64,000 nt of DNA from Agrilactobacillus composti DSM 18527 = JCM 14202. Its GTDB lineage: Bacteria > Bacillota > Bacilli > Lactobacillales > Lactobacillaceae. The notes beneath the pieces were generated by a model. The model did not search any database. It was given only the letters and a program-made list of their open reading frames with translations, and was not told the DNA's origin. A program made the translations under genes and the position numbers. The stretch is from NCBI RefSeq assembly GCF_001436375.1, contig NZ_AZGA01000087.1:82298-146297 (forward strand), written 5' to 3'. Position 1 is the first letter of the stretch; every line of letters begins with the position of its first letter. This document shows, in pieces, positions 6,675-14,968 of this stretch.

Positions 6675-8756
6675 GTGATTAAAACTAAAAAAAGCTTTTT
6701 CGGATTAGTGACATTGTCCTTAATTATGTTCATGGTGACTCTAGACACGACGATCACCAATATTGCTTTGCCGGATATCACTAGTGCGTTTAACTCAAAT
6801 TTAACAGACACGAACTGGATCAGTACTATTTACGTGTTGGTGATGGCCATTGTGATCATTCCGGCCTCAAAATTTGGAGACCAATTTGGTCGTAAAAAAC
6901 TAATGGCACTCGGTCTGATTATCTTTGGGATAGGTTCAGCACTTTGCGGATTTTCCAAGACGTTACCTATTTTGATTGGGATGCGCTTTTTTCAGGGTAT
7001 TGGCGGTGCTATCGTGACCCCAATCATGATCCCATTATCAGTGAGCCTATTTGGCCGTAAAGATGCCAATCAGGCGGTTGGCATCATTGGTGCTGTGACG
7101 GCAGTCGCCGCTGCTGCCGGGCCACCAATTGGCGGTGTGATTTTAAAATTTTTGAGTTGGCAATGGATTTTCTTTGTAAATGTGCCCATTGTCCTGCTGA
7201 CATTTGTTCTCTTGTTATTTTGTTTTAAGGAGTCATTTGACCCAACAATTTCGAAAAAGATTGATTTCAGCGGCCTCATTTTCTTAACGCTGTGTTTATC
7301 ACAGTTAACTTTTTTACTTGTTAAAGGCTATGACCTGGGCTGGACATCTATTGCTAGTTTCAGTTTGATGGTTGGCACATTAATAACTGCCGTGATTTTC
7401 CTCTGGATAGAGCAGCACAGTAAAGCACCATTAATTGAACTGCATTTATTTAAAGAAATTACTTTTTCAGCTTCCGCGATTATTTATTTTATGTGTGGCT
7501 TTGCCATCATTTGTTCGTCGCTAATTTTTAATTTTTTTCTTGAAAATGTGCGGGGCTACAGTGCCTTGAGTGCTTCTTATATCATTATGTTCATGTCTAT
7601 TACAGTGATGATCGCAATGCCGATCGGCTCTAAACTAGCCGTATACATTGGCTACCGAATCATCATTACCGTGGGAATGGTCCTGATGGCCGCCAGTTTA
7701 TTTTTACTGACGACTTTAAAGCCGAATACGCCGAAACAATTAATGATAGGGTACATGATTGTTTTAGGTTTGGGTTTTGGGTTTGCCTGTTTATCGATTG
7801 TTTCAGCGGTTCAGTTTATTCCGGAAAATAAGGCAGGGATCGCCTCGGGCATTGTTAACGCCGCACGACAATTAGGCACTTGTTTGGGGATTGCTTTATT
7901 GGTGGGTATGATGACGCATAATGTTGCAACGGCTAAAACAGACATTAAAAATATGGCAGTCGTTCAGATTGCCAAGCAACAATTGCCAGATAACCTCTCT
8001 GGATTGATCCAAAAACGACTGACGACCAGTTTAAATTCGAAGCAAGAAAAAGCTGATCCAAATTTTCAAACATCATTGCAACATGAGATTCGTAATGAAC
8101 TGAAGAAAACTGAAACTGAGCAATCACCTCAGAATAATCAACTGGCAAAGATTCATCATGGCTTAATTGAGTTGACAACGCAGTTTAAGGATAAGCCAAA
8201 TACAGTTTCTGGATTAGCTGATCAAGTCCAGTCTGGACAGGCACAGGCCAATAGCCAAACTGAGGTTGTACTCTATGAATTGATCAAGCAGAATCCCAAT
8301 GCTCCCAGTGTCCTGGCAGGTTATCGAAATGAATATGCTCAAGTGCAATCACAGCCAGATTCGGATAATAAGAATGAATTGATTACCCAATTGAAGTTTT
8401 TAATAGCACTCTATCAAGCCGGTACCGACCCACAAGTTACCAATGCTGCGGCATTCTCTAAGGCATTAAGTAGTGTCAGTGCAGGAAGTGCCCAGCATAC
8501 ATTGGCAAAGGCACAAGCTGTATTGACGACGACACTTTCTGAAAAGGGTGAAATCAACCAGAAGATGACGAAACTTGATAGCGGAATCGCTAAAATTGAT
8601 ATTGCGAATCGTATCGAACAACTGCTGATCAAAATTAAAACTACTAAAAATCAGCAGCTAACAAAGGCCTTTTCCAAAACATTTATGTTAGCTGCTTGGA
8701 TTATTGCTAGTTTGTCATTTGTTGGCTTATTAACCGAACGAAAACACATTGAATAA
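6675..8756 (+). CDS. DHA2-type MFS multidrug exporter with a large extracellular insert
   Basis: About 693 residues from a GTG at 6675; the TTG at 6663 abuts the AAGGAG site, so GTG is preferred. It begins like 14-helix DHA2 exporters (LDTTITNIALPDITSAF; FGDQFGRKK in the first loop; GAVTAVAAAAGPPIGG for motif C). Ordinary family members have about 450-550 residues. Here about 230 extra residues, polar, Gln/Lys/Ser-rich and mostly helical, sit between the penultimate and last membrane helices (from VQIAKQQLPDNL to KAFSKTFMLAAW), facing outside. Controlled with the MarR gene through matching operators. Substrate unknown. Confidence 0.9.
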   Translation: MIKTKKSFFGLVTLSLIMFMVTLDTTITNIALPDITSAFNSNLTDTNWISTIYVLVMAIVIIPASKFGDQFGRKKLMALGLIIFGIGSALCGFSKTLPILIGMRFFQGIGGAIVTPIMIPLSVSLFGRKDANQAVGIIGAVTAVAAAAGPPIGGVILKFLSWQWIFFVNVPIVLLTFVLLLFCFKESFDPTISKKIDFSGLIFLTLCLSQLTFLLVKGYDLGWTSIASFSLMVGTLITAVIFLWIEQHSKAPLIELHLFKEITFSASAIIYFMCGFAIICSSLIFNFFLENVRGYSALSASYIIMFMSITVMIAMPIGSKLAVYIGYRIIITVGMVLMAASLFLLTTLKPNTPKQLMIGYMIVLGLGFGFACLSIVSAVQFIPENKAGIASGIVNAARQLGTCLGIALLVGMMTHNVATAKTDIKNMAVVQIAKQQLPDNLSGLIQKRLTTSLNSKQEKADPNFQTSLQHEIRNELKKTETEQSPQNNQLAKIHHGLIELTTQFKDKPNTVSGLADQVQSGQAQANSQTEVVLYELIKQNPNAPSVLAGYRNEYAQVQSQPDSDNKNELITQLKFLIALYQAGTDPQVTNAAAFSKALSSVSAGSAQHTLAKAQAVLTTTLSEKGEINQKMTKLDSGIAKIDIANRIEQLLIKIKTTKNQQLTKAFSKTFMLAAWIIASLSFVGLLTERKHIE

Positions 8757-8798
8757 ATTGGCTTAATTTAAGCGTGATATATTTAACGGTAAGTGTGT

Positions 8799-8930
8799 AT
8801 GATACAATTTAAATTAAGTGAATTTGGCATGATTCAAGTTGACTATAAGATTGGGGAAAACAACATTGACGTAACTTCAATTAATTATTGTTCAAAAACG
8901 TTAAGCCAGATGATCATGCAACATAATTAA
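8799..8930 (+). other. Possible 43-codon ORF, unrecognised
   Basis: An ATG at 8799 opens a 43-residue frame beginning MIQFKLSEFGMIQVDYK and ending TLSQMIMQHN. There is no clear ribosome site and no recognised family. It may be a gene remnant or chance. The rest of 8757-9020 shows nothing else. Confidence 0.2.
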
Positions 8931-9020
8931 ATAGAGGGAACCTATCTCTTTAGAAATCTGGAATCTATGTCATGGGTTGGTAATTCATAAGTATTAATAA
9001 TTTAAGGGGCATATTTTTTT

Positions 9021-9563
9021 ATGAATAAACTATTTGAAAGTAACAGAATTCAATTACGCTCATTAAGTGAGGACGATGCGGCTAGTTTTTCTAAATGGAG
9101 TGAGGATGGAGAATATTTAAGGGGATTAGATACAGATTTTGCAAAACCACGAAACGCCGAGTTTTATAGAAATCAAATTCAGTCATTTGAAGATTCATCA
9201 GATATGATTCAATTTGGTATATACGTCCCTCAAGATCAGCTACTAATCGGTTTTATTTCTCTTCACAGTATTGAATGGAATAATCAAGTCGCTTCAATGA
9301 CAATAGGCATTGGCGAAGCAGAATATCGTAAAAATAGTTATGGCAGCGAAGCAATTCAGCTCCTGCTAAATTACGCATTTCATGAATTGAACTTACATAA
9401 AGTTGAGTTGGATGTTATTGCCAATAATGATACTGCGATTTATTGTTACAAAAAGAATGGATTTGAAATAGAAGGCGTAGCAAAAGAAGCCATACGAAGA
9501 GATAATCAACGTTTCGACAAGCTGTATATGGGAAAAGACTGGAGAGTGTCAAAGATCGATTAG
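9021..9563 (+). CDS. GNAT-family N-acetyltransferase (RimJ/RimL type)
   Basis: 180 residues. The order is that of RimJ/RimL-like acetyltransferases: strand 1 with ESNRIQLRSLSEDDA, a variable helical part, TIGIGEAEYRKNSYGSEAIQ as the acetyl-CoA binding loop (R/Q-x-x-G-x-G/A degenerate to RKNSYGSEA), then HKVELDVIANNDTAIYCYKKNGF. Such enzymes acetylate protein N-termini, antibiotics or other amines with acetyl-CoA; the substrate is not predictable. ATG at 9021 follows AAGGGGCAT. Single gene. Confidence 0.85.
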   Translation: MNKLFESNRIQLRSLSEDDAASFSKWSEDGEYLRGLDTDFAKPRNAEFYRNQIQSFEDSSDMIQFGIYVPQDQLLIGFISLHSIEWNNQVASMTIGIGEAEYRKNSYGSEAIQLLLNYAFHELNLHKVELDVIANNDTAIYCYKKNGFEIEGVAKEAIRRDNQRFDKLYMGKDWRVSKID

Positions 9564-9652
9564 AAATAATCGTTTCTTGTGTTGTGCAAGATAAGATCTC
9601 ATAGTTTTGCCAACGCTCATTTTTCCTTTTTTATTTTTTGGGTAATTTACCT

Positions 9653-9739
9653 ATGTGGTTATTTATTAGTATTGCCCTTATTGCTGCTCTTGTGCTGGGT
9701 GAAGTTATTGCAGTAGTCAAGAAGAGAATTGAATCGTGA
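9653..9739 (+). CDS. Possible 28-residue membrane peptide
   Basis: ATG at 9653 opens MWLFISIALIAALVLGEVIA followed by VVKKRIES and TGA: one membrane helix with a charged C-terminus. The upstream GGGTAA could serve weakly as a ribosome site. It resembles small type-I-toxin-like or regulatory membrane peptides only in general design. The remaining parts of 9564-9891 show no gene. Confidence 0.3.
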   Translation: MWLFISIALIAALVLGEVIAVVKKRIES

Positions 9740-9891
9740 TATAAAATGCGGGACGCTGAGGCAGATGGAACCACGCTAATATCTCTACATTTTTACGGGA
9801 TAATTAAGATGAACAGGAAACATAGGGGTCTTATTGCTAGACTTTTAATATAAATATTGTTGGATTGAAATATATAAGGAGTGATCCAAAG

Positions 9892-10842
9892 ATGAAAGCC
9901 TTATTTTTTGAAAAATTCGGCGGCCCAGAAGTATTGCAATATGGTGAAGTTCCAGATCCAACTTATGGGTCAACGGATTTGCTAGTTCAAACGACATTAA
10001 TTGGGCTAAACTTTGCAGATATTTATCGTCGTCAAGGCACTTATCATATCGAACACCATGACCCCTGGATCAATGGGTATGAAGGGATTGGTCAAGTTGT
10101 CGGTGTGGGCAAGGATGTGACGGACTATAAAATCGGGGACCGGGTCTTATTTGTGGACGTGCCATTTGCAAATGCTGAAATGGTGCGCGTACCAGCAGCT
10201 AGTGCCATTAAGCCACCTACTACCATTAGTGATGAACTGGCTGTTAGCATTGGGTTGCAGGGATTAACCGCGGATTTCTTAGCCCATGATTTAGCTATGA
10301 ATCATCCTGATGAGAAAGTGTTAGTTTACGGTGTGAGCGGCGGTGTTGGTCAGATTTTGACACAAATTCTAACCGCAGATAAAGTCCAAGTCTTCGGTGT
10401 AGCTTCCACCGCTGAAAAGCGCGAGCTTGGTTTGCAAAATGGGGCGCAACGGGTCTTTTCCAGAAGCGGAGAATGGATAGATCAATTTGCAGGCACGTTT
10501 GATACGGTGTTTGATGGAGCTGGGGTCACACTAAATCAAAGCTTCGAACTCATCAAACATCGGGGTAAAGTTGTCTTTTATGGGATGGCTGGCGGACAAA
10601 CCCCCAAGCTTGACCCCGTAGCTTTGTTAGCGGCATCTAAAAGCTTGCTAACTGGTGATCTATGGGATTATTTAACTACTGCTGCTGCTCGCCAATTTCG
10701 TTTCAACTGCTTGCTCCGATATATTGAACATCATCAAATTAAACTCAGCCAACCGACTATTTTACCACTGTCTAAGGGTCGCCAAGCCCATGAATTAATG
10801 ACATCTGAACAGAATATCGGTAAGATTTTGTTGAAACCGTAA
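9892..10842 (+). CDS. NADPH:quinone oxidoreductase (MDR/zeta-crystallin type)
   Basis: About 316 residues from ATG 9892 (MKALFFEKFGGPEVL), ten bases after AAGGAG; an in-frame ATG at 9865 lacks a site. Medium-chain reductase layout: a GroES-like N-terminal domain with GLNFADIYRRQGTY and NGYEGIGQVVGVG, then a Rossmann domain with VYGVSGGVGQILTQ. Zinc-binding cysteines are absent, as in quinone oxidoreductases. It reduces quinones or enals with NADPH; exact substrate unknown. Stands alone, followed by a terminator-like hairpin. Confidence 0.85.
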   Translation: MKALFFEKFGGPEVLQYGEVPDPTYGSTDLLVQTTLIGLNFADIYRRQGTYHIEHHDPWINGYEGIGQVVGVGKDVTDYKIGDRVLFVDVPFANAEMVRVPAASAIKPPTTISDELAVSIGLQGLTADFLAHDLAMNHPDEKVLVYGVSGGVGQILTQILTADKVQVFGVASTAEKRELGLQNGAQRVFSRSGEWIDQFAGTFDTVFDGAGVTLNQSFELIKHRGKVVFYGMAGGQTPKLDPVALLAASKSLLTGDLWDYLTTAAARQFRFNCLLRYIEHHQIKLSQPTILPLSKGRQAHELMTSEQNIGKILLKP

Positions 10843-10870
10843 ATATAGCTAATATCGGATGAATCAAAAT

Positions 10871-10912
10871 GAAGGATCGTCATTTTCAAGATGACAGTTC
10901 TTCGTTTTTTAA
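10871..10912 (+). terminator. Terminator after the quinone oxidoreductase
   Basis: Imperfect stem GAAGGATCGTCAT / ATGACAGTTCTTC followed by GTTTTTTAA. Confidence 0.65.
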
Positions 10913-10961
10913 TGTTCTGAGCAGGACTGATTTAAATTATAACGGATTCGGCAACAGGAAA

Positions 10962-10997
10962 TGTAAGCGTTGACAAATAATGTTTTTTAGCTAAAAT
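10962..10997 (+). promoter_or_regulatory. cre box overlapping the sugar ABC promoter
   Basis: TGTAAGCGTTGACA (10962-10975) matches the CcpA consensus TGWAANCGNTNWCA at every position. Its last six bases are the -35 box TTGACA, followed after 16 bases by TAAAAT (10992-10997). CcpA bound here would block RNA polymerase, so the transporter downstream is expected to be shut off by preferred sugars. Confidence 0.85.
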
Positions 10998-11141
10998 TAA
11001 AAATAGTTATTAGTTAATCATTTCACAAAATACTTGGGACGCTTTAGAGGAATGGGCTAATTTTCAATAGAACAACACGACATTTTGTTGAAAACTAGAT
11101 CAAGAATTGCGGGGGTGCTGGGACAAGGAGATACATATAGG

Positions 11142-12368
11142 ATGAAGAAATTTTTAAAAGTGTTGGTTAGTATGCTTATCGTGGGGGCGATTGTGGCCCT
11201 GTCAGGGTGTTCCTCAAAATCTGGGGATGCTGCTAAAAGCAGTAGTCAGCGGCAAACGCTGCAGATGTTGGTACCGGGTTATGATGCGGGTTACTTAAAG
11301 GCACCCGTGAATGCGGCTATCAAAAAATATGAACGGGCAAATCCTGATGTCAAAATTAAAGTTGTATCCGTGGGCTGGGATGAGTTGAATTCAAAAATCG
11401 TCAAGTTATACCAAGCTGGCCAATCTCCGGATATTTTAATGGTAGGTTCCCGTTCGTTGCGGCAGTTTGCTGAGGCAGGTGTTTTGGAAGATTTAACCCC
11501 TTATATGACTAAGAAATATGAACAGAATCGCATTCAAAGTGTCATGGCAACCGGGCAAATCGACAACAAACAATATGGCATTCCCCTGTCTTTGAGTTCG
11601 CGGGCGTTGTTTTACCGGTCCGATTTAATTGACCATGCCCCGGCCAATTGGGACGAACTATTGCAAACGGCTAAAACCGTTTCTGAAAAAAATCGTATGT
11701 ATGGTTTTGCCATCCCCACGGATATCACCAGCGGGACCGATGAACTGCTAAACTTTATTTACCAAGGCGACGGCCAAATTGTCAATCAACAAGGCAAATT
11801 TGTATTGGATTCGCCACAAAATATTGAAGCCCTGACATACCTTAAGAAATTTAAGGGTATTATTCCTGATCCGGTGGATACTGCCCGGGGTGACCAAGTT
11901 AAATTATTTAAAAATGGTGATTTAGCCATGTTTATTTCCGGCGGTTGGGAAAAAGAAGAGCTGGATAAGGGGGCTAAAAAGACACCTTATAAAGTCGCCG
12001 AATTACCGGCTGGCAAGCAAAAAGCTGTGACATTAGTGACAGATTCTTACACAGTTTCAGCGAAATCTAAGCATAAGAAAGCCGCCTTCAAGTTCATTCA
12101 ATTTTTAGGTCAAGCAGATCAGCAGCGGGCTATCAGCAAAGCCTATAATTGGTTACCGGTGACGAAGGCAGAACAAACAGATGCTCGGTTCCAAACGCCA
12201 TTTATGCAACCATTTGTTAGTATCTTAAATGACGGTATTTCAGAACCAAAAGTGCCAAATTGGGATACCTTTAATAAGAGTTTTACCATCGCAGTTCAAA
12301 AAACTTTAACCGGGGCGCAAACACCAACGGAAGCTTTGAAGACAGCCCAGCAAGAGGTTCAAAAGTAA
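11142..12368 (+). CDS. Sugar ABC transporter substrate-binding lipoprotein
   Basis: 408 residues from ATG 11142, with AAGGAG upstream; the longer frame from 11085 has no support. Signal peptide with lipobox LSGC (Cys23), then a Ser-rich linker. The body is an extracellular family 1 (MalE-type) binding protein: ANPDVKIKVVSVGWDELNSKI, YGIPLSLSSRALFYRSDL, FKNGDLAMFISGGWE. It captures a sugar, probably an oligosaccharide or glycoside, and hands it to the two permeases that follow. No hydrolase lies nearby to reveal the substrate. Repression by CcpA is indicated by the cre box in the promoter. Confidence 0.9.
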   Translation: MKKFLKVLVSMLIVGAIVALSGCSSKSGDAAKSSSQRQTLQMLVPGYDAGYLKAPVNAAIKKYERANPDVKIKVVSVGWDELNSKIVKLYQAGQSPDILMVGSRSLRQFAEAGVLEDLTPYMTKKYEQNRIQSVMATGQIDNKQYGIPLSLSSRALFYRSDLIDHAPANWDELLQTAKTVSEKNRMYGFAIPTDITSGTDELLNFIYQGDGQIVNQQGKFVLDSPQNIEALTYLKKFKGIIPDPVDTARGDQVKLFKNGDLAMFISGGWEKEELDKGAKKTPYKVAELPAGKQKAVTLVTDSYTVSAKSKHKKAAFKFIQFLGQADQQRAISKAYNWLPVTKAEQTDARFQTPFMQPFVSILNDGISEPKVPNWDTFNKSFTIAVQKTLTGAQTPTEALKTAQQEVQK

Positions 12369-13246
12369 TGATACAAAAACGGCCGTTACCCTATCTATTA
12401 ATCTTACCTTGTCTGATTTTACTGGCAGGTTTATACGGCTACCCCATTCTTTTGACCATGTGGCAATCTTTTAATCATGTCAATTTTCTGGCTGATACGA
12501 CAACATTCGTAGGGCTGAAAAACTATGGTAATGTTTTTTCGGACCCCACTTTTTGGCAGACGATGGCTATCACTTGCAAGTACACTGTCCTCACAGTGGT
12601 ATTGAAAATGGTCTTTGGTTTTGGGGTGGGTTACTTACTGCATACTGAGATCTATTTCAAAAAAATATTAGGGGTTTTGATCTTGATTCCTTGGGCTATC
12701 CCCCAAGTCGCCGCAGGAACAATTTGGCAGTGGATCTTAAATTCGAACTATGGTTATGCCAATTACTTCTTGTTAAAGTTACATCTCATCAGCCAACCCA
12801 TCGCTTTTTTAGCCCGACCAGAAACAGCATTTTATAGCGTCAGTCTGGTGGATACTTGGATGGGGATTCCCTTATTAGCCATGCTTTTTGTGGCGGCACT
12901 AGATGCTATCCCCAAAAATATCTACGAAGCAGCCGCATTAGATGGGGCCGGGGCTTGGCGGCAATTCTTTGCCATCACAATTCCATCCATTAAGCGGGTT
13001 TTGCTGGTGGTCTTGACGCTAGTCACAATTTGGACCTTTAACTCATTCAATGTCATCTATGTCTTGACCCAAGGTGGTCCCATGCGTGCCACGGAAACAT
13101 TAAGTATTCGGATTTATCAAGAAGCCTTTAGTCGCTTTAATTTAGGCATCAGTTCGACGCTGACCATGATTGCCGTGCTTATCTTACTGGGATTAACAGC
13201 AGTGTACACGTTGGGAGGTAAAGCCCATGCCCACCAAGCACGGTAA
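12368..13246 (+). CDS. Sugar ABC transporter permease, MalF/UgpA type
   Basis: 292 residues with six membrane helices and the EAA loop YEAAALDGAGAWRQFFAITIP that contacts the ATPase. Its ATG shares one base with the binding-protein stop (TAATG), so translation is coupled. The conserved LTQGGPMRATETLSIRIYQEAF near the end is typical of the MalF/UgpA half. Forms a heterodimer with the next permease. Confidence 0.92.
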   Translation: MIQKRPLPYLLILPCLILLAGLYGYPILLTMWQSFNHVNFLADTTTFVGLKNYGNVFSDPTFWQTMAITCKYTVLTVVLKMVFGFGVGYLLHTEIYFKKILGVLILIPWAIPQVAAGTIWQWILNSNYGYANYFLLKLHLISQPIAFLARPETAFYSVSLVDTWMGIPLLAMLFVAALDAIPKNIYEAAALDGAGAWRQFFAITIPSIKRVLLVVLTLVTIWTFNSFNVIYVLTQGGPMRATETLSIRIYQEAFSRFNLGISSTLTMIAVLILLGLTAVYTLGGKAHAHQAR

Positions 13247-14054
13247 AGGGCTGCGCACAGGATTATTGTTGATTTTTATCTGCTTATCCCTGTTCCCGGT
13301 CCTAGTTTTATTGAATACGTCGTTACAAACTTATCAACAAATTATCAGTTGGCCACCACAATGGTTTCAAAAATTACAGCTGGGTAATTATCGCCAGGTC
13401 ATTTTTGGCAGCAAAAGTATCGTTCGACCGTTTTTAAACAGCTTAGCCGTGGCATTACCCACCATGGTGATCTGTGTCATTGTTGGTATTTTGGCAGCCT
13501 ATGCGGTCACGAGATTTAAGTTTATTGGCCGCAAATTATTTTTGGTATTGGTGATCTGTACGCAAATGTTTTCCTCGGTTATTTTGATCAATGCCATGTA
13601 TCTCATCTTCAAACAAAGCCAGCTTTTGGACACGCGCCTTGCTTTGATCATTGCTAATACCGCCAGTGCGCTACCCATGACGGTATGGTTGCTTTATTCT
13701 TATTTCTCGCAAATTCCAGTTATCTATGAAGAGGCTGCCTGGATAGATGGGTGCAGTCGCTGGCAAGCTACCCGCCATATTTTATTACCCCTTAGTTTGC
13801 CGGGGATCATTACTGCCGGGTTATTTGCGTTCATCACGGCTTGGGGCGATATTGTTTATGCCAATGCTTTGATAACATCGCCAGCACTGCGAACCTTACC
13901 CCAAGCGCTAACAGATTTTCGGGATTTGTATAAAACCACCTGGGAAACTCAGATGGCCGCTTCAATGATCACAATCATCCCGCCGCTGTTGATTTTCATT
14001 GCGATTCAAAAACACTTGATTCGTGGGTTGAATCGACAGGCTGGGCAAATGTGA
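13227..14054 (+). CDS. Sugar ABC transporter permease, MalG/UgpE type
   Basis: 275 residues, six membrane helices, EAA loop YEEAAWIDGCSRWQATRHILLP. Overlaps the preceding gene by 20 bases, with GGGAGG placed before its ATG. It is the partner of the MalF-type permease. No ATPase gene follows; such importers in Firmicutes often share one MsmK-type ATPase encoded elsewhere, which is inferred here. The operon ends at a strong hairpin. Confidence 0.92.
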   Translation: MPTKHGKGLRTGLLLIFICLSLFPVLVLLNTSLQTYQQIISWPPQWFQKLQLGNYRQVIFGSKSIVRPFLNSLAVALPTMVICVIVGILAAYAVTRFKFIGRKLFLVLVICTQMFSSVILINAMYLIFKQSQLLDTRLALIIANTASALPMTVWLLYSYFSQIPVIYEEAAWIDGCSRWQATRHILLPLSLPGIITAGLFAFITAWGDIVYANALITSPALRTLPQALTDFRDLYKTTWETQMAASMITIIPPLLIFIAIQKHLIRGLNRQAGQM

Positions 14055-14101
14055 GAGCAGCTTCGTTTTAAGTAAATTAATTGTAGATAAAACTTAAATA
14101 A

Positions 14102-14146
14102 GTCCCCCGAAAATGTCTGGCTACAGCGACATTTTCGGGGGACTTT
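14102..14146. terminator. Bidirectional terminator between converging operons
   Basis: GTCCCCCGAAAATGTC / GACATTTTCGGGGGAC, a perfect 16-bp stem with a ten-base loop and a T-run on the plus side; serves the sugar ABC operon and possibly glnQ from the other side. Confidence 0.85.
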
Positions 14147-14230
14147 TGAATTGTCGGCTCAGCACTGCTTTGAACTTCGAACTAATCAGCAGTAGTGCAA
14201 GTCAGCCTAGTGCTTAATTCAGCAGAGATT

Positions 14231-14968
14231 TTATACATTTAAGATTTTATCCAAAAACGATTTTAAACAGGGATTTTCAGGGTGTTCAAAGATATGATCC
14301 GGCGTGCCTTCTTCTAGAATTTGACCGTCGTCCACGAATAAAACCCGGTCAGCGACTTCCTTGGCAAAGCCCATTTCATGGGTGACGACTACCATGGTCA
14401 TCCCCTTTTTAGCCAAATCCTTCATGACTGCCAAAACGTCACCGACCATTTCCGGGTCTAAGGCAGAAGTAGGTTCGTCAAAAAGCATGATCTTGGGATT
14501 CATGGCCAGGGCCCGGGCGATGGCGACCCGTTGTTGTTGGCCCCCGGACAGGGATTGTACTTTAGCATTTAATTTCTCGGCTAAGCCAACGGTTGTCAAT
14601 AATTCCTTGGCCTGTTCCGTGGCGACGGCTTTGTCTTCATGTTTCAGGGCAATTGGGGCCAAAGTGATATTATCGGCCACTGATAAATTTTTAAAGAGGT
14701 TAAAATGCTGAAACACCATGCCAATATTTTGGCGGACCACATTGATATCTGTTTTGGGGTCGCTGATATCCACATTATCAATGACAACTTTGCCAGAGTT
14801 AGGAACTTCTAAGTGATTCAAACAGCGGAGCAGGGTACTTTTCCCAGAACCAGAGGGCCCAATGATAACCACAACCTCATTATCATTCACATCTAAACTG
14901 ATACCCTTCAAAACCGGATTGCTGCCAAAATTCTTTTTTAAATCGGTAACTTGTAATTTTAAACTCAT
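14231..14968 (-). CDS. glnQ: Glutamine ABC transporter ATPase
   Basis: 245 residues from the ATG at 14968 ([15 protein letters not shown]), with GGAG eight bases upstream; the longer frame from 14992 lies inside the upstream gene. Walker [11 protein letters not shown]-loop [10 protein letters not shown], signature [15 protein letters not shown], Walker [14 protein letters not shown], switch histidine in [10 protein letters not shown]. It is the polar amino acid class. It powers the GlnHP protein encoded just upstream; the stop and start overlap by four bases. Confidence 0.93.
   Translation of the reverse strand: MSLKLQVTDLKKNFGSNPVLKGISLDVNDNEVVVIIGPSGSGKSTLLRCLNHLEVPNSGKVVIDNVDISDPKTDINVVRQNIGMVFQHFNLFKNLSVADNITLAPIALKHEDKAVATEQAKELLTTVGLAEKLNAKVQSLSGGQQQRVAIARALAMNPKIMLFDEPTSALDPEMVGDVLAVMKDLAKKGMTMVVVTHEMGFAKEVADRVLFVDDGQILEEGTPDHIFEHPENPCLKSFLDKILNV

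Noticed and set aside
11085-11141. Upstream start for the sugar-binding lipoprotein
   Set aside because: It would bury the signal peptide and lipobox behind 19 residues; the AAGGAG site fits the ATG at 11142.
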